Positions 35,601-46,581 of a DNA stretch of 64,000 bases are shown here, one piece after another. The stretch is from NCBI GenBank assembly GCA_030562195.1, contig JAUJPP010000007.1:17977769-18041768 (forward strand). The letters run 5' to 3'. The notes beneath the pieces were generated by a model. The model was not told where the DNA came from, searched no databases, and worked only from the letters and a program-made list of their open reading frames with translations. Within the stretch, counting starts at the first letter, position 1. The number at the start of each line of letters is the position of its first letter. Position numbers and translations under genes: made by a program. The DNA comes from Nipponacmea schrenckii (lineage: Eukaryota > Mollusca > Gastropoda > Lottiidae).

Positions 35601-36746
35601 CTGCAATTTGAAATATCTGCTCCTTCCAACAAATATATCTAAAAGTCTAGACTTTCTAAGAATTTCTTTCCATCATAAAATCCTTCTTCTTATAATATCA
35701 ATAAATGCATCGAATATTTTCTCATAAACATCAACTTCTGGACCCTAAAAGAATGACAATAAATTATTATTAGGCCTGTCCTTCATCAAAAAAATTTAAC
35801 ACCACATATACATAGAAAGCGTCAGACACAACTTTTAACAACAAACAGCAAAAGTGGTTGATAAGTAACTGGCATTAATGACACATAAGTGAACCACATA
35901 TTAAACCATTCGGATACTCCAACTCACCTGGATGTACTTGCTGCCGACTAAAACAAAGACAGTGCCTGTAACAGGGAGCATGGTATTGCACTTCAATAGC
36001 CACACAGTTTCTATCTCTGATGTGTCTTAAAACATTTTCATTCTTTGTTGGTGTTGCAGCTTCCCTTAGCCAACCTAAAAAATAAGCATATTAAAATATG
36101 AGCTAATTGTGGTTATATTTATAACAATATGAAAGAAAATGATCACAACATCCTTTCTGCCACCCTTTTAAGTAGACTGTTCAGATCTTTTAACAGCCCT
36201 GCCTAATTTAGACTTATCTGTAAATCGATTATAACACTTTCGGTTTAGCTATACATTTTCTATGGTTTGACAACGCTTCCTACAATTGGGAATACTGTTT
36301 TATTAAACATATTCAGTACAGAATTTCATCGAATTCAGCTCTCGCATTAAAAAAAATATGGCCGCCATGTAATTTCAAGAATCGATCTCCTATGATAAAT
36401 TTCATGCCTTTATATCACCAGGATCCACATTGAGTGGGTTGTCTATTAAAAATACAAAAGAACTATCAAATAAAAATACTTTAAAAGTATTCTATATTTT
36501 TGAAACAGTGAAAATGTCATCGGGTAGCCAAACAAAAATAATGTAAACAAAGCAATGTTCAATGAAATATTTACTTTCGTTTTCTTACCTTCAAACACAT
36601 CCTTGTGCATTTCACATAATCTTTTTTCTTCCAGATTTATCCATTCTTTGGCATAAGATATAATTTTTGTCCAACTAGTTTCCGACAATTGAAGAATTTT
36701 CCCAGGATCTTTCGATACGAGATGAATTAAAAACTTTATTTTGTCG
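35601..36746 (-). pseudogene. Transposon-encoded gene, degenerate, three exons seen
   Basis: Exon a runs from the nested insertion at 36746 to 36589 (and continues upstream of it at 37784-37820), with LIHLVSKDPGKILQLSETSW. Exon b, 36074-35928, is open throughout with compatible phase 1 borders and carries AIEVQYHAPCYRHCLCFSRQ. Exon c, 35744-35601, needs frame changes; it shows VYEKIFDAFIDII and, in another frame, LEGADISNCR. The order Tyr-His-x-x-Cys-Tyr, then YEKxFxxF, then a LEG-D-x-SNxR module is familiar to me from multi-copy uncharacterised invertebrate proteins, but I cannot name the family. No DDE triad was identified. The nested element splits exon a, so the gene is dead. Confidence 0.6.
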
Positions 36747-36755
36747 GTCGCAGCA

Positions 36756-37774
36756 CAGGAATTGGAGGAGCCATCAATAGAGTCGTATCACTCACTCACA
36801 TAGTATATATAAAGACAAGGAACGAAACGACCAAATCAAAACACGGCACCCCGCCTCACCAAAACATCCCCAAAATGACACTTCCACTTATTTTTTTCGC
36901 TTGAAACTTCACACGCACATCACTAAATGGTTCACCTTTCATTTCCAACCAAATTTTAGGTCCTTAATTGAAGGGATGGAGCGCAATCCCCTTTCTTCCA
37001 CAGATAATTTCATTAGAAATTAGTTTAACAGCCTCAGCGTCTGTGACGTCACATTTAGCTCCGCACCAAATTAGAGAAGTCAATAAAAAATTGTTAATAT
37101 TTACTTTTCACCGATAGAAATTGGTTTAAATTTATAAAATAATTAATCCAATCTATTTGAGAGAGTAATAAATTTTTATTTGCTTGATTTAGTGTTCATT
37201 TTTAACCGACAATCTGAATGGCAAAGGGAAGTAATTTTTCATCTAGACCACTGTTAAATTGTGAAATTGTTGTATAAAAAGTTAATTGTTACCTTTTGAT
37301 CAAAATATTTATGTGAATTGTTATGCACGGAATGAAAAATATCATTATTTCAATAATCAGCCCGAAAATATCATTTTGTGATGTAATTGACAGAAAGGAT
37401 CGTAAATTACTATGAACAGTTGTTGTCTGAATCACATAATTACTTCCCTTACCACAAATTTGGTGCGGAGCTAAATGTGACGTCACAGACGCTGAGGCTG
37501 TTAAACTAATTTCAAATGAAAATAACTGTGAAAAAAAGGGGATTGCGCTCCATCCCTTCAATTAAGGACCTAAAATTTGGCTGGAAATGAAAGGTGAACC
37601 ATTTAGTGATGTGCGTGTGAAGTTTCAAGCGAAAAAAATAAGTGGAAGTGTCATTTTGGGGATGTTTTGTTGAGGCGGGGTGCCGTGTTTTGATTTGGTC
37701 GTTTCGTTCCTTGTCTTTATTATACTATGTGAGTGAGTGATACGACTCTATTGATGGCTCCTCCAATTCCTGTG
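36756..37774. mobile_element. Nested ~1-kb element with ~320-bp terminal inverted repeats
   Basis: The first ~320 bp (CAGGAATTGGAGGAGCCATC onward) return as the reverse complement at 37454-37774, at about 95% identity by eye. GTCGCAGCA flanks both sides (36747-36755 and 37775-37783), a 9-bp target duplication. Very long TIRs plus a 9-bp duplication are typical of Mutator-like (MULE) elements. The middle (37080-37450) is AT-rich with no gene. It is inserted in an exon of the surrounding transposon's gene. Confidence 0.75.
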
Positions 37775-39486
37775 GTCGCAGCAATGTTTACAGTGAGTTG
37801 ACCTCATGCCGAACTATAAAAGGTCATTTGGCGGAGTAATATATCTTAATAACGTCATTTGATTGGTTCAATACCGGCTTTATATTTAGATGATAAGTAA
37901 ACAGGTCACGTTCTAGGCAACAGGCGCGAACATTTAAGTTCCATGTTTTGGTACTGATACAAGCAAACTGGCAAAATTCCAGCGTGGGAACAAATATTCT
38001 CGGCTTTAGCATGGCAAAATCTACACACTCAATTTGAAATTTTTTATTCCCCATAACTCCTATTTTTATTAAACGATATTCTATAATAGTCTACCGTCTA
38101 TTACATGTATCAAGAAATAAATCGTCTAACTAAAAGGGACAACGGGTACCCGTTTAGCCCCCAAGGTGATCAGATATTTAAAGGAGACAAAGGACAAAAA
38201 TAATAGCAGATTAATCTCGATTAGTGGTTCTTATTTTCAATTGAGAGTTATCTTAGTAATTATCTTATTCTAAAAGAGGATATTACAGGGGCGAGTGTGA
38301 AATGCTATCAGTCTTAAGTAATTGGTTTTGGGAAATGAATATAAATAGCAACACCCTCTATTCCATTGTCATGTCATATGTTTGTAGGTCAAACTATTGA
38401 ATATGCTAGTGGATATAGATACCTTGGTTTAATGAATTCCTTGAGATGAGCAAAACTGCTTTTGAATTGTCCAAAGCAGCGCACAGGGCATTTGGATCAG
38501 TTTGTACAAATTTAGACTATTTGGTATGAGTTACAATGTAATTTCTTAAAATGTACAGATCATTATAAGAACCTATATTATTTCACTGAGCAGGGATCTG
38601 GGGCACAAAACCTTTTAAATGCATCAATATGTCCAAAATAAACCTATTAAATTTTATCTTGGGGTAAATAAAAACCCGCCAAACGTTAGCACACGTGGAG
38701 AGCAGATTTCGAAACTTTCGAAACGTAGTAAAAAGGGTTGGTTTCATTATATTTTTTAGATTTTATTGATTCAACGCACCCATCAGACACTATACGAAAA
38801 TGTTATTATAGCACAAAATATCTTATTGTGGTACTTTGTTTTCGAAATGATTTTTGTTGTTGTTGATTTTTCCGCATCGTTCTTTGTAAAAAGCAGGAGT
38901 AGCTGCAGCAAATTGTACATTGCAATTGTACAGATGAATATAAAATGAAACTTTAATTGCAAATGTGTAAATTTGGAGTCCCAAATCTTATGTAAGTTAC
39001 ATTTGCCAACTAAGAAGTGGTTCTTTTCCAATCGCCCTTGAGATCGATATCAAAAACCTCCCAAAGCCTTAGAAAATATGTAAATTGTTAAAATAACTCT
39101 ATTGAAACTATTCCACCTACTTCTAAATATCATTCAAAGATTATTCCGAATATATTTTTATTGTCGCTTTTTGAAAAATGATTGGACTTCCTAGGTACAA
39201 TGATTAAACAATAGAATCTCTAAATGATGCAATGAAAAACGCTGCTAAGCATGTTTCAAAACTGATAAATTTGTATGGATTACTTTTTTGTTTTACAGAG
39301 TTATTAGTTTATAGTGGGATTCTATTGTTTAGTTTTGACACCATATCCCCATTAAAAATATCAACTTTTTTGTCGTTCTATATTTATTCAGTAGAACAAT
39401 ACATTGAAATAGAGGAATTATGTACTGCTGGATTACAAGGTACCGTAATCAAATTTTATGTAACTGAAAATAATGCTAATGATTAG

Positions 39487-39893
39487 GAATTTAGTGCGAG
39501 CTATTTTTAGAAACCCTCTTTTCCCCTTCCTTTTGGGGTTTTTGCATGCCCATTTTGACTAATTTTTAGTATAGATTTAGAATTTTATGTTTGATTTGCA
39601 TTTTCTTTTAGAATTTAATGACAAATTCAATTGGCGGAAGGTTATTTCTAAAAATAGTGGTTTTGTGTGCAGTGTCAGTCAAGCGGATGTTGATAAAAGT
39701 GGTGGTTTACTTTCATTTTGTTTAGTTCAAAATTTTCATGGTCATGCTATATTGAAATTTTGTACAGATTTTCCAGGCTTTCATGTGACGTGCAAGAAAG
39801 CTTTCAACGAGATTTCTGGAAAAAGTTATCGAAGGTTGAATTTCGTGATTTAAAATTAAAACAAATGAATTGGTTGACGGAGTCCGTTGAGGT
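39487..39893 (+). repeat. Dispersed ~400-bp repeat, copy 3
   Basis: Interrupts the right arm relative to the left arm at about 15935-15970, so it is a later insertion. Same family as copies at 28560 and 32505. Confidence 0.7.
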
Positions 39894-40048
39894 TAAGGTG
39901 TAGTAAATGACTAAGAGAAAATATCCTTTTCCTTTAGATTAATAAACATTTCATTTACTGGCAAAACATATGTGTGTTTGTATATAAATTGAATTACAAT
40001 ATATATAATAAACAATGTTCTTTCAAGAAATGACATATAGATACATGA

Positions 40049-40250
40049 CAACATTGCAGTTAAATACTTTAGGGATTGTAGATTGTAACATTGCAGAAGA
40101 AAGACTTTAGAAATTGTAGATTGTAACATTGCAGTTAAAAACTTTAGCAATTTTAGATTTTAAAATTGCAGTAGAAAACTTTAGAAATTGTAGATTATAA
40201 CATTGCAGTAAAAAACTTCAGGAATTGTAGATTGTAACATTGCAATAAAA
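40049..40250 (+). repeat. ~38-bp minisatellite downstream of GPCR 2
   Basis: Five imperfect units of GATTGTAACATTGCAGTTAA plus AAACTTTAGAAATTGTA. Confidence 0.75.
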
Positions 40251-40345
40251 AAAATCTTTGCAATTAATGCCTTAAAACCATCTAGACTAGCCTCTTGAGT
40301 GACTAAATTACCCCAGTTAAGACAGTTGGCCTTAAATCTTTCAAT

Positions 40346-41392
40346 CTAAGGAATTGACGAAGAATTTGTGTTGTTCACATCCGTACTGTTCTGAGACTCG
40401 ATCTGCCGTCTCTGGCGTGCTGTTGCTTCCGCCACAGAATTTCGCCTGAAGGTTTTAAAGCAGCTCACGAATCTTTGATGACAATCATCGCGGTTTGTCT
40501 TCAATCTCCAGATATAGATTATAGGGTTAATGATGCTGTTGGCCATGAGTAGAATTCCGGAATGATAAGGTAAATTGTTATCAAAAAATTGAGTCTTAAT
40601 AGCCCAATTCAACATAATTTCAACCAATGTAACAGTCATAGGAGTATAACATAAAGTATAAAGGAAAACTATAATCGCCAACGTTATCAAATTCTTCTTG
40701 TCACGTAACAAACCGCTTACTCCGACGTTATTACTGGAATTTGAGGTTGTCGTACTTTGTATATCTTTTTCATGCCGTCGCACAACTGTTGCAATATAGA
40801 TATATATACAAGCAACTATAACGATACTGACTGAAAATAAAACAGTAGCTAGAATATATCCTATCTTGCCCCCTGATGTTAACACAATACACCTGGTCTC
40901 GCTTTCATCTTGAAATCCAATGAAGAAACTTAATCCAAATACTAAGAAATTAACCATGTAAATCAAGACTACCATGATGATCATTTTAGTCGCGGTTATC
41001 CACGCAACATACGAATATGTCAGTTTTAGAACGAGGAAACGATCGAAAGTTTGTAATAATGCCATGCAGCTTGTCACAGCTAAAAATCCAAAATACGTTA
41101 TCACACTCCAGTAGCAAGAACTAGAATTTTCGATGTCCAAGAGTATCCTAACTGAAACTTCTAAATTTGAAACTCCAAATCCTAAATCAGTTAATAAATG
41201 ACCAATGAAACAAACTTTAATTCTTGGCTGAAGATTTTGATTAGATAAAACAACGCCGAAACTTAATAGATTCAAAACGATAGTGACTAAAGACGGTATC
41301 ATTAAGGCGTATGGATTTGATTTCTGTGGCATGGTGCCATTTTGGTAGGACTGGTTGAAATAATGGTTGGTTTCATTGAATTCTTGGTCCAT
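40346..41392 (-). CDS. Rhodopsin-like (class A) G-protein-coupled receptor 2
   Basis: Single coding exon, 348 aa, clearly paralogous to the receptor at 22830. An acceptor TTTCCAG stands four bases before the ATG, as in the first gene. The N-terminus has three N-glycosylation sites (residues 6, 13 and 18). Helices are roughly at 28-50, 58-82, 95-117, 136-160, 177-205, 236-260 and 275-297. Cys93 and Cys168 can form the usual TM3-loop disulfide. DRF is at 117-119 and NPIIY at 289-293. CYTP in TM6 replaces CWxP. The tail is Ser/Asn-rich. Divergence from GPCR 1 is concentrated in the N-terminus, extracellular loops and tail, as expected for receptors with different ligands. The ligand is unknown; a chemosensory role is a guess from local duplication. 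Confidence 0.88.
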   Translation of the reverse strand: MDQEFNETNHYFNQSYQNGTMPQKSNPYALMIPSLVTIVLNLLSFGVVLSNQNLQPRIKVCFIGHLLTDLGFGVSNLEVSVRILLDIENSSSCYWSVITYFGFLAVTSCMALLQTFDRFLVLKLTYSYVAWITATKMIIMVVLIYMVNFLVFGLSFFIGFQDESETRCIVLTSGGKIGYILATVLFSVSIVIVACIYIYIATVVRRHEKDIQSTTTSNSSNNVGVSGLLRDKKNLITLAIIVFLYTLCYTPMTVTLVEIMLNWAIKTQFFDNNLPYHSGILLMANSIINPIIYIWRLKTNRDDCHQRFVSCFKTFRRNSVAEATARQRRQIESQNSTDVNNTNSSSIP

Positions 41393-41396
41393 TTTC

Positions 41397-43386
41397 CTGG
41401 AAACAGATACATTTTACAATGATGTATAATTTTTTTTAAAAATGAATGAAAATAGGTAAAATATGTATAATAATCTGATTTTGACAAATGTTATGTCAAG
41501 TCGAGAACAAAATCTCTTAAAACTGTACGACCTGGGGTACTTAGAGGCCCGACACTTCTAAGAACTATAGTATATTTCGCATTATTATGGTCACACAAAC
41601 GTTGTCGCCATTCTTTTGAATTATTTTCATGAAATAAATCTGATAAGAGATTGAGATTCAAGGACACTGTCGATGTAATTTCCACATTTGATTTAATTAT
41701 TTAATGCCCCGGAAACATCGTCACCGTAATGATTTTATCCCTCGGTTTGAATTCAGTGATATTGGAAATGTTTTAACAATAGAGGAAATTATATATTTTA
41801 TATAAAAAAACTTTAGTAACAAGGATATTGTGACATTGATAGGAATTTGTCATAAGGGTTAAGTTCTGCATATTTGCACTTTGGATTATCAGCGAACTTA
41901 ATGCCGATCGGTCGGTCCGTCCACAGTTGCTCGTAAACACTTTATATAGCACAAATGACAATAGTGTGAGTGTTCGTATCTTAAATTGAAAATCGACAAA
42001 ATTGAAAAATATTCAGTTTTTAGTCTTTAAAGGCTCGTAAACAATCTACGAAGTGCGATTCTTAACGGATTTTGCTGAAACTTGGAGTGAGAGTAATGAT
42101 CAATTTTCAACTCGTTAATACTCTTAGAAAGCACAATTTTAGACCGATTTTGACAAAAAGTGCTGAAATTGTTTGATAACACCCAAGGACATACCCTATT
42201 GGAAATCAAACATATCGAAATATATTTTATATGAATTATTTCCCATATTCTTTAAAACGTTCGGTTTTTTGGCTCGTTAACACTCTATAAGGCACAATTC
42301 TTTACTGATTTTGACGAAACTTGCTGAAAAGGTTCATTATCAGCCAAGGATGAAGCATATTGAAAATTTAAAATATTGAGGAATATTTAACATGAATTAT
42401 TGCCCTTGTTCTTTGAAATGCGTTCAATTTTTGGCTCGTTAACACAAAAAAGGACGAATTCGTTACGGTTATGACTTGTTAGAAGGTATAATTCTTCGCA
42501 GATTTTAATGACACTTAGTAATATTTTACATTTATCACCGTGGAAAAGAAGTATATGGTCGAAGTTTGAATATTTCATTCCGTTGGTTGATACTGTACTG
42601 AAAGTTGTTATTCAAATTCAATGCTGACCGTAGGCGTATATTTACTTGCCTGGCAGCGATCGTATGTGTAAACGAAATGAGGTATCTTTCTTGGCTAAAC
42701 TGAGGGCGCACGAACATTTTTTTTTTCGCCGAATTTTGAGTAAAATGCATACCACCTTTAAACTAGCCCATACGACTGTCTAGAAATTTGATATCTCCTC
42801 GTATGCCTAAAGCCATCGATGAAACTCTCGGAAAAATCAGCGATAAAACTTGCTTTAAACTCATACTGAGAACCAAATGGCGAAAATCGATGTCTTGTCA
42901 TCATTAAAAGCAGTTATTCTTTACCCATTACCGTAGTTTAAAAGATGAAATTCGAAAGTCTTATATTTCGCGGCATGGCACTATAGCATCATACTTTCTG
43001 ATTGGACGTGCCAGATTTTTCCCCACTTGTTAATGTGTTTACTGTACCAAAGAACTGTTTTTTACTCCAATCAAGTATTTCCATCTTTTAGTCCAAAGAC
43101 TGCAAATTAAAGGGCAATTCAATGCATAAAGAAGCATAAATCAATCAATAATTAATTACAGATATGCTCAATAACTTAAATAACAGAACACTTTAACAAA
43201 CCCAAGTACCGAAAACGTAACATCAACATCCAAAACAACCAAGTGACATAACAATGGCAACAGCTAAAATAGTTTCCGAAAATGCAGGGAAGAAAATAAA
43301 CTAAACGGCAGGTGTTTTGAGCTCTGAAGATCGTCTTTGATCAACAAGTTATGATTATGCTATTACGTAAAGGAATAAAACCATAC
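41397..43386 (-). other. Inferred 5' UTR intron of GPCR 2
   Basis: Lies between the donor AAG|GTATGG (43387/43386) and the acceptor at 41397. It contains a decayed Pearl-like element (41880-42665). Short open frames inside have no recognisable product. Confidence 0.45.
41880..42665 (+). mobile_element. Decayed Pearl-like element
   Basis: Three or four diverged units with ACTTGGAGTGAGAG or GACGAAACTTGCTGAAA and CTCGTTAACAC, ending in AATTCAATGCTGACCGTAGG and CGTATATTTACTTGCCTGGC, the family's 3' end. Much older than the copy at 10873. Confidence 0.6.
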
Positions 43387-43515
43387 CTTATTTTTAATCT
43401 TGTGACAAAATCCGATTCAAGCGAGGTGAATGTACCGAATTCTTAAACCCCGTACTCATAAGATGGGTGGTTGCTTCTTCTGAAATGTTGAATGCTGATG
43501 TCTGTGTTTATATCA
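43387..43515 (-). promoter_or_regulatory. Probable core promoter and non-coding first exon of GPCR 2
   Basis: On the minus strand an ATATAAAC box (43506-43513) is followed by ACATCAGCATTCAAC and a leader ending AATAAG at 43387 with donor GTATGG. This is the same arrangement as upstream of GPCR 1. Inferred, not proven. Confidence 0.45.
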
Positions 43516-43519
43516 GTGG

Positions 43520-46475
43520 TTCTTCGTACCGGTTAAGGAAAAATCCACTATATGTACAGCTTATTGATAAAAGTAGACTATATAATATGGACTCGTCTTT
43601 TGAATTGGTCATTTTTATTAAAAGATCTTTGGTTCTAGCAGTCTAGATTCGATCCTAATAAATCTCAAATTACTACGAAATTACTTATTTTAAAGAAAAT
43701 CTTGGATGATGTCACGCCATGCTGCAAGAGACCCCACAAGCTTATATTACATTACATGATTATAGTTCGTGTAATTTTTTAGACCAGAAATAATATGAGA
43801 AGCTCTCTCTTATGGTAACATGTATACATGAATATGCATCATAAGAACTTTGCACCACTGGTAGAAAAAAAAAAAAAAAGAAAAAAGATGGCCGCCGTTG
43901 GGGGCTGCCATGTTTGTTTACAGCTAGGTCGCAGTCAATCAAGGTAGTCTCGAAGTGAATATTCTGGAATTCTTAAAATAAATTACATTTCTTACTCACT
44001 AACACTAATACATAACACTAAAATAGATTAATCTTAATTTTTCCTGAATGTTCTATGCAGGATTTCCATAAACAATGTTTATCTCATATAAGAGTTTTCT
44101 TGCCGTCGAAATTATGTTGACAGGGCGTTTAGTGACGTCACATGCTATTTATGACGTCGAAATTTATCAATGAATGACATTATTTTGCGTATTCATTGTT
44201 ATTATTATCAATAGCCCTAGTCTGCGCTCTCATTCAAGGCCATGCCTTATTCATATTAAAACATCTTTGGGAATGGTAAAACAATAAAATCATCAATTTA
44301 AGTTTAAATTTAAAGTCTTAAATATACGAAGAAGGGATTCATTACAAAAAGGTTACGTAACTGTACAGAAACTCATTTCATGCTACAAAAAATATTCAAT
44401 AAATATTTCTCATCGGGATATCCAACAAGTAATTTCAAGTTAATGTTTTTTTACGTGTTGACTACAGATTTTTTATTGTTTTTCTGAATCTCTGGGATGT
44501 TCTCTAATGGTCTTTTGTCACGTGATTACAATGCACTTGAAGTGAATCCGATTGGATGATGAGGAAGTGAAGACTTGTCTCGTCCAAAGTATAGTCACCC
44601 GAAGAAAATAACCGCTGCCGAAAAATTTAGATTGCCGACAAATGAAGTTCTTGACAAAAGTTCTTCGTGTGTCCTTATTTTAAATTAAAATGTAAACAAT
44701 AAAAGGCTTTTTATTTTATCAACCAACCCCTAACAAAACCAACCCCTAAGAACTCTTATTTTTCTGAAAATGGAAAGAAACATTTACCCAGAAAACTCAT
44801 TATTTTACTCTTTTTTTTATATTTAAACCCTTTTTTATTAAAGATTTTTCAAACTCGTCGCTAAATTTTGTTTCCAAAAAGCTTTTTGGAACTCTTTATC
44901 ACTATAAACTTTTATGAATTATTCACCTTGAAATACCCCCAATTTTCTGAAAAAGATCCGGCCAAATAGCACACGACCATTTCCTGATCCGTAAAAGGGG
45001 CTTTTCCTTTTAAGAAATTTAAACGGAAACCGCGACTTACAGCCTTGAAAAGACCCAAAACAGGTCGAAACTAGTAGCTGAAACAAGGAAGAGAGTTTAA
45101 TCTCGGCAACCCGCCAATCACTCATCCTTTAATTAATTATTGTATAACAATACCAGCTTTTGTGGGAGTTTCGTCATATAACGCTTAGCTTAAATGGAAC
45201 TGTAAGAACTATATTTGACTGAAAATTGAAATGAAACAAGACGCCAAGAAAACAATGATGTATATTTGAGCAGTCTTGTTTTGTATGAATGGATTAACCT
45301 TATATAAATATTAAATGTTGTTCAGACTTCGTCGACTGGTTTTTGTTTGTATATTTTCATTAAGACTTTGTTAGAGTAATCTCTTGATCATCTCCATATT
45401 TCTATAATTATTAATTTTAATACGAACTTTTTACAGTGAAACATCGATCAATACTGGTCCATTATTAGCACTTTATACCCTTTAAACCTCTCTTCGTTAA
45501 AAGGGGGTGTATTTTTATATGAGAAATTTTATTTAACGGAATACCGCGACTTACTCCTTCAGAAAACGACAATCGAGATATTAATGGGTTGTTGATTTCG
45601 GGCACAGGAACATTATACTCCTGTTGGCAAGGACAATTTTTAACTAAATCGATTTGATGTAAAGTGCACTTCAAACCGTGTTAAAAATCCATTTAAGAAC
45701 TTAACTGAACAGTTAGCGAAAGTGTTTCTTGCAATTATTTTTAGCTTACATTTTGACATATCGAAGTACGAACCGACTTGCTTAATTATTACCTTTAACG
45801 CTGTCAAACAATCACCTTCATTAAAAAGCTGAGAAAATAATATAATAATTACTAGCAGACGAGATGACAGGAAGTGAAATTACCCACCCTTGTTTTGTAG
45901 TAGGATTTAAGTAGAAATTGACAACCATGAATGTATCTAAAAGCCTCACTAAGAATAGTGTTGCCTTGGTGTTAATCATTATCATGAATGTTTAATGTTG
46001 TACATTTTGCAGTGACTGAAACTACCATATGACCTGGTCGAACCAAGATCACAGGACTCCCTCTTTCAGAATCTTCCATTAAAATGTATTAGTTCAATTT
46101 ACAGAGGGATGCAGGAGTTCAATACAATTAGATACTGTGTTGCTTTAGGAAGGTTATAAGGTTTTTAGCAAAATATACACAAAAATGAAGAAAACGAAGA
46201 AGTAAAAACCAATAACGAATAACGGGAAAAAAGTATATTTTTGTTTCATTCAGTTATACACAAACTAAAATGTTCGATTAAATGAAATGGTTTATAGTCC
46301 CAAACATTCCGCTTCAATAAAGGACAGCAATTAAAAAAAGAAAAAAGATACATTTATTTTTCTTTTATCTTTTATATTGTAATGATCTATAAATCTTGAC
46401 ATCATTTTAGTTAAATGTACAAATAATCAAAAAATTTGCCGTTTGACCACGAGAAAAAAAAGATCGTCAATGAAC
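43520..46475. other. Unassigned AT-rich region
   Basis: No gene supported. Notes: a poly-A/T run at 43866-43886 makes a false 60-codon frame; 44810-45125 has inflated homopolymers; 45465-45674 (minus) has a 69-codon frame with CPCQQEYNVPVPEINN but no known motif. Confidence 0.4.
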
Positions 46476-46479
46476 CAAA

Positions 46480-46581
46480 ATGGCGGCTAGTAAACAAAAA
46501 TATCAGAGATTGAAAAGACTAAACGATAGCCTTGTTATTAACAAAAGTGGAATAACATGTGAAAAATTGAAACAAGTGTAA
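46480..46581 (+). other. Possible first coding exon, 33 codons
   Basis: ATG in a good context (CCAAAATGG), reading MAASKQKYQRLKRLNDSLVI and on to a possible donor CAA|GTGTAA at 46576. No downstream partner exon was found, so this may be chance. Confidence 0.2.

Larger units (their letters stand above)
34255..38297 (-). mobile_element. ~4-kb DNA transposon, family not recognised
   Basis: The ends are inverted repeats: ACCCGCCCCTGTAATATCCT continuing TCTTTTAGAATAAGATA at the left, and the reverse complement beginning CACTCGCCCCTGTAATATCC at the right, about 36 bp with few mismatches. TGAAATGC is directly repeated at 34247-34254 and 38298-38305. The other arm shows one TGAAATGC at the same place (about 19855-19862), i.e. 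the empty site. A spliced, degenerate gene lies on the minus strand inside, and a ~1-kb element is nested at 36756-37774. An 8-bp (or 7-bp) target duplication fits several superfamilies (hAT, P, Zisupton and others). Confidence 0.8.
29930..39966 (-). repeat. Right arm of the large inverted duplication
   Basis: Mirror of 15870-25405 (paired intervals given there). It lost the second half of its GPCR and the promoter region, and gained the DNA transposon 34255-38297 and dispersed repeats at 32505-32930 and 39487-39893. Confidence 0.8.

Noticed and set aside
43760..43942. 60-codon frame with a Phe run
   Set aside because: The run comes from a poly-A/T tract; no other coding sign.
44919..45125. 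68-codon minus-strand frame
   Set aside because: No motif and no splice partner; the region has inflated homopolymers.
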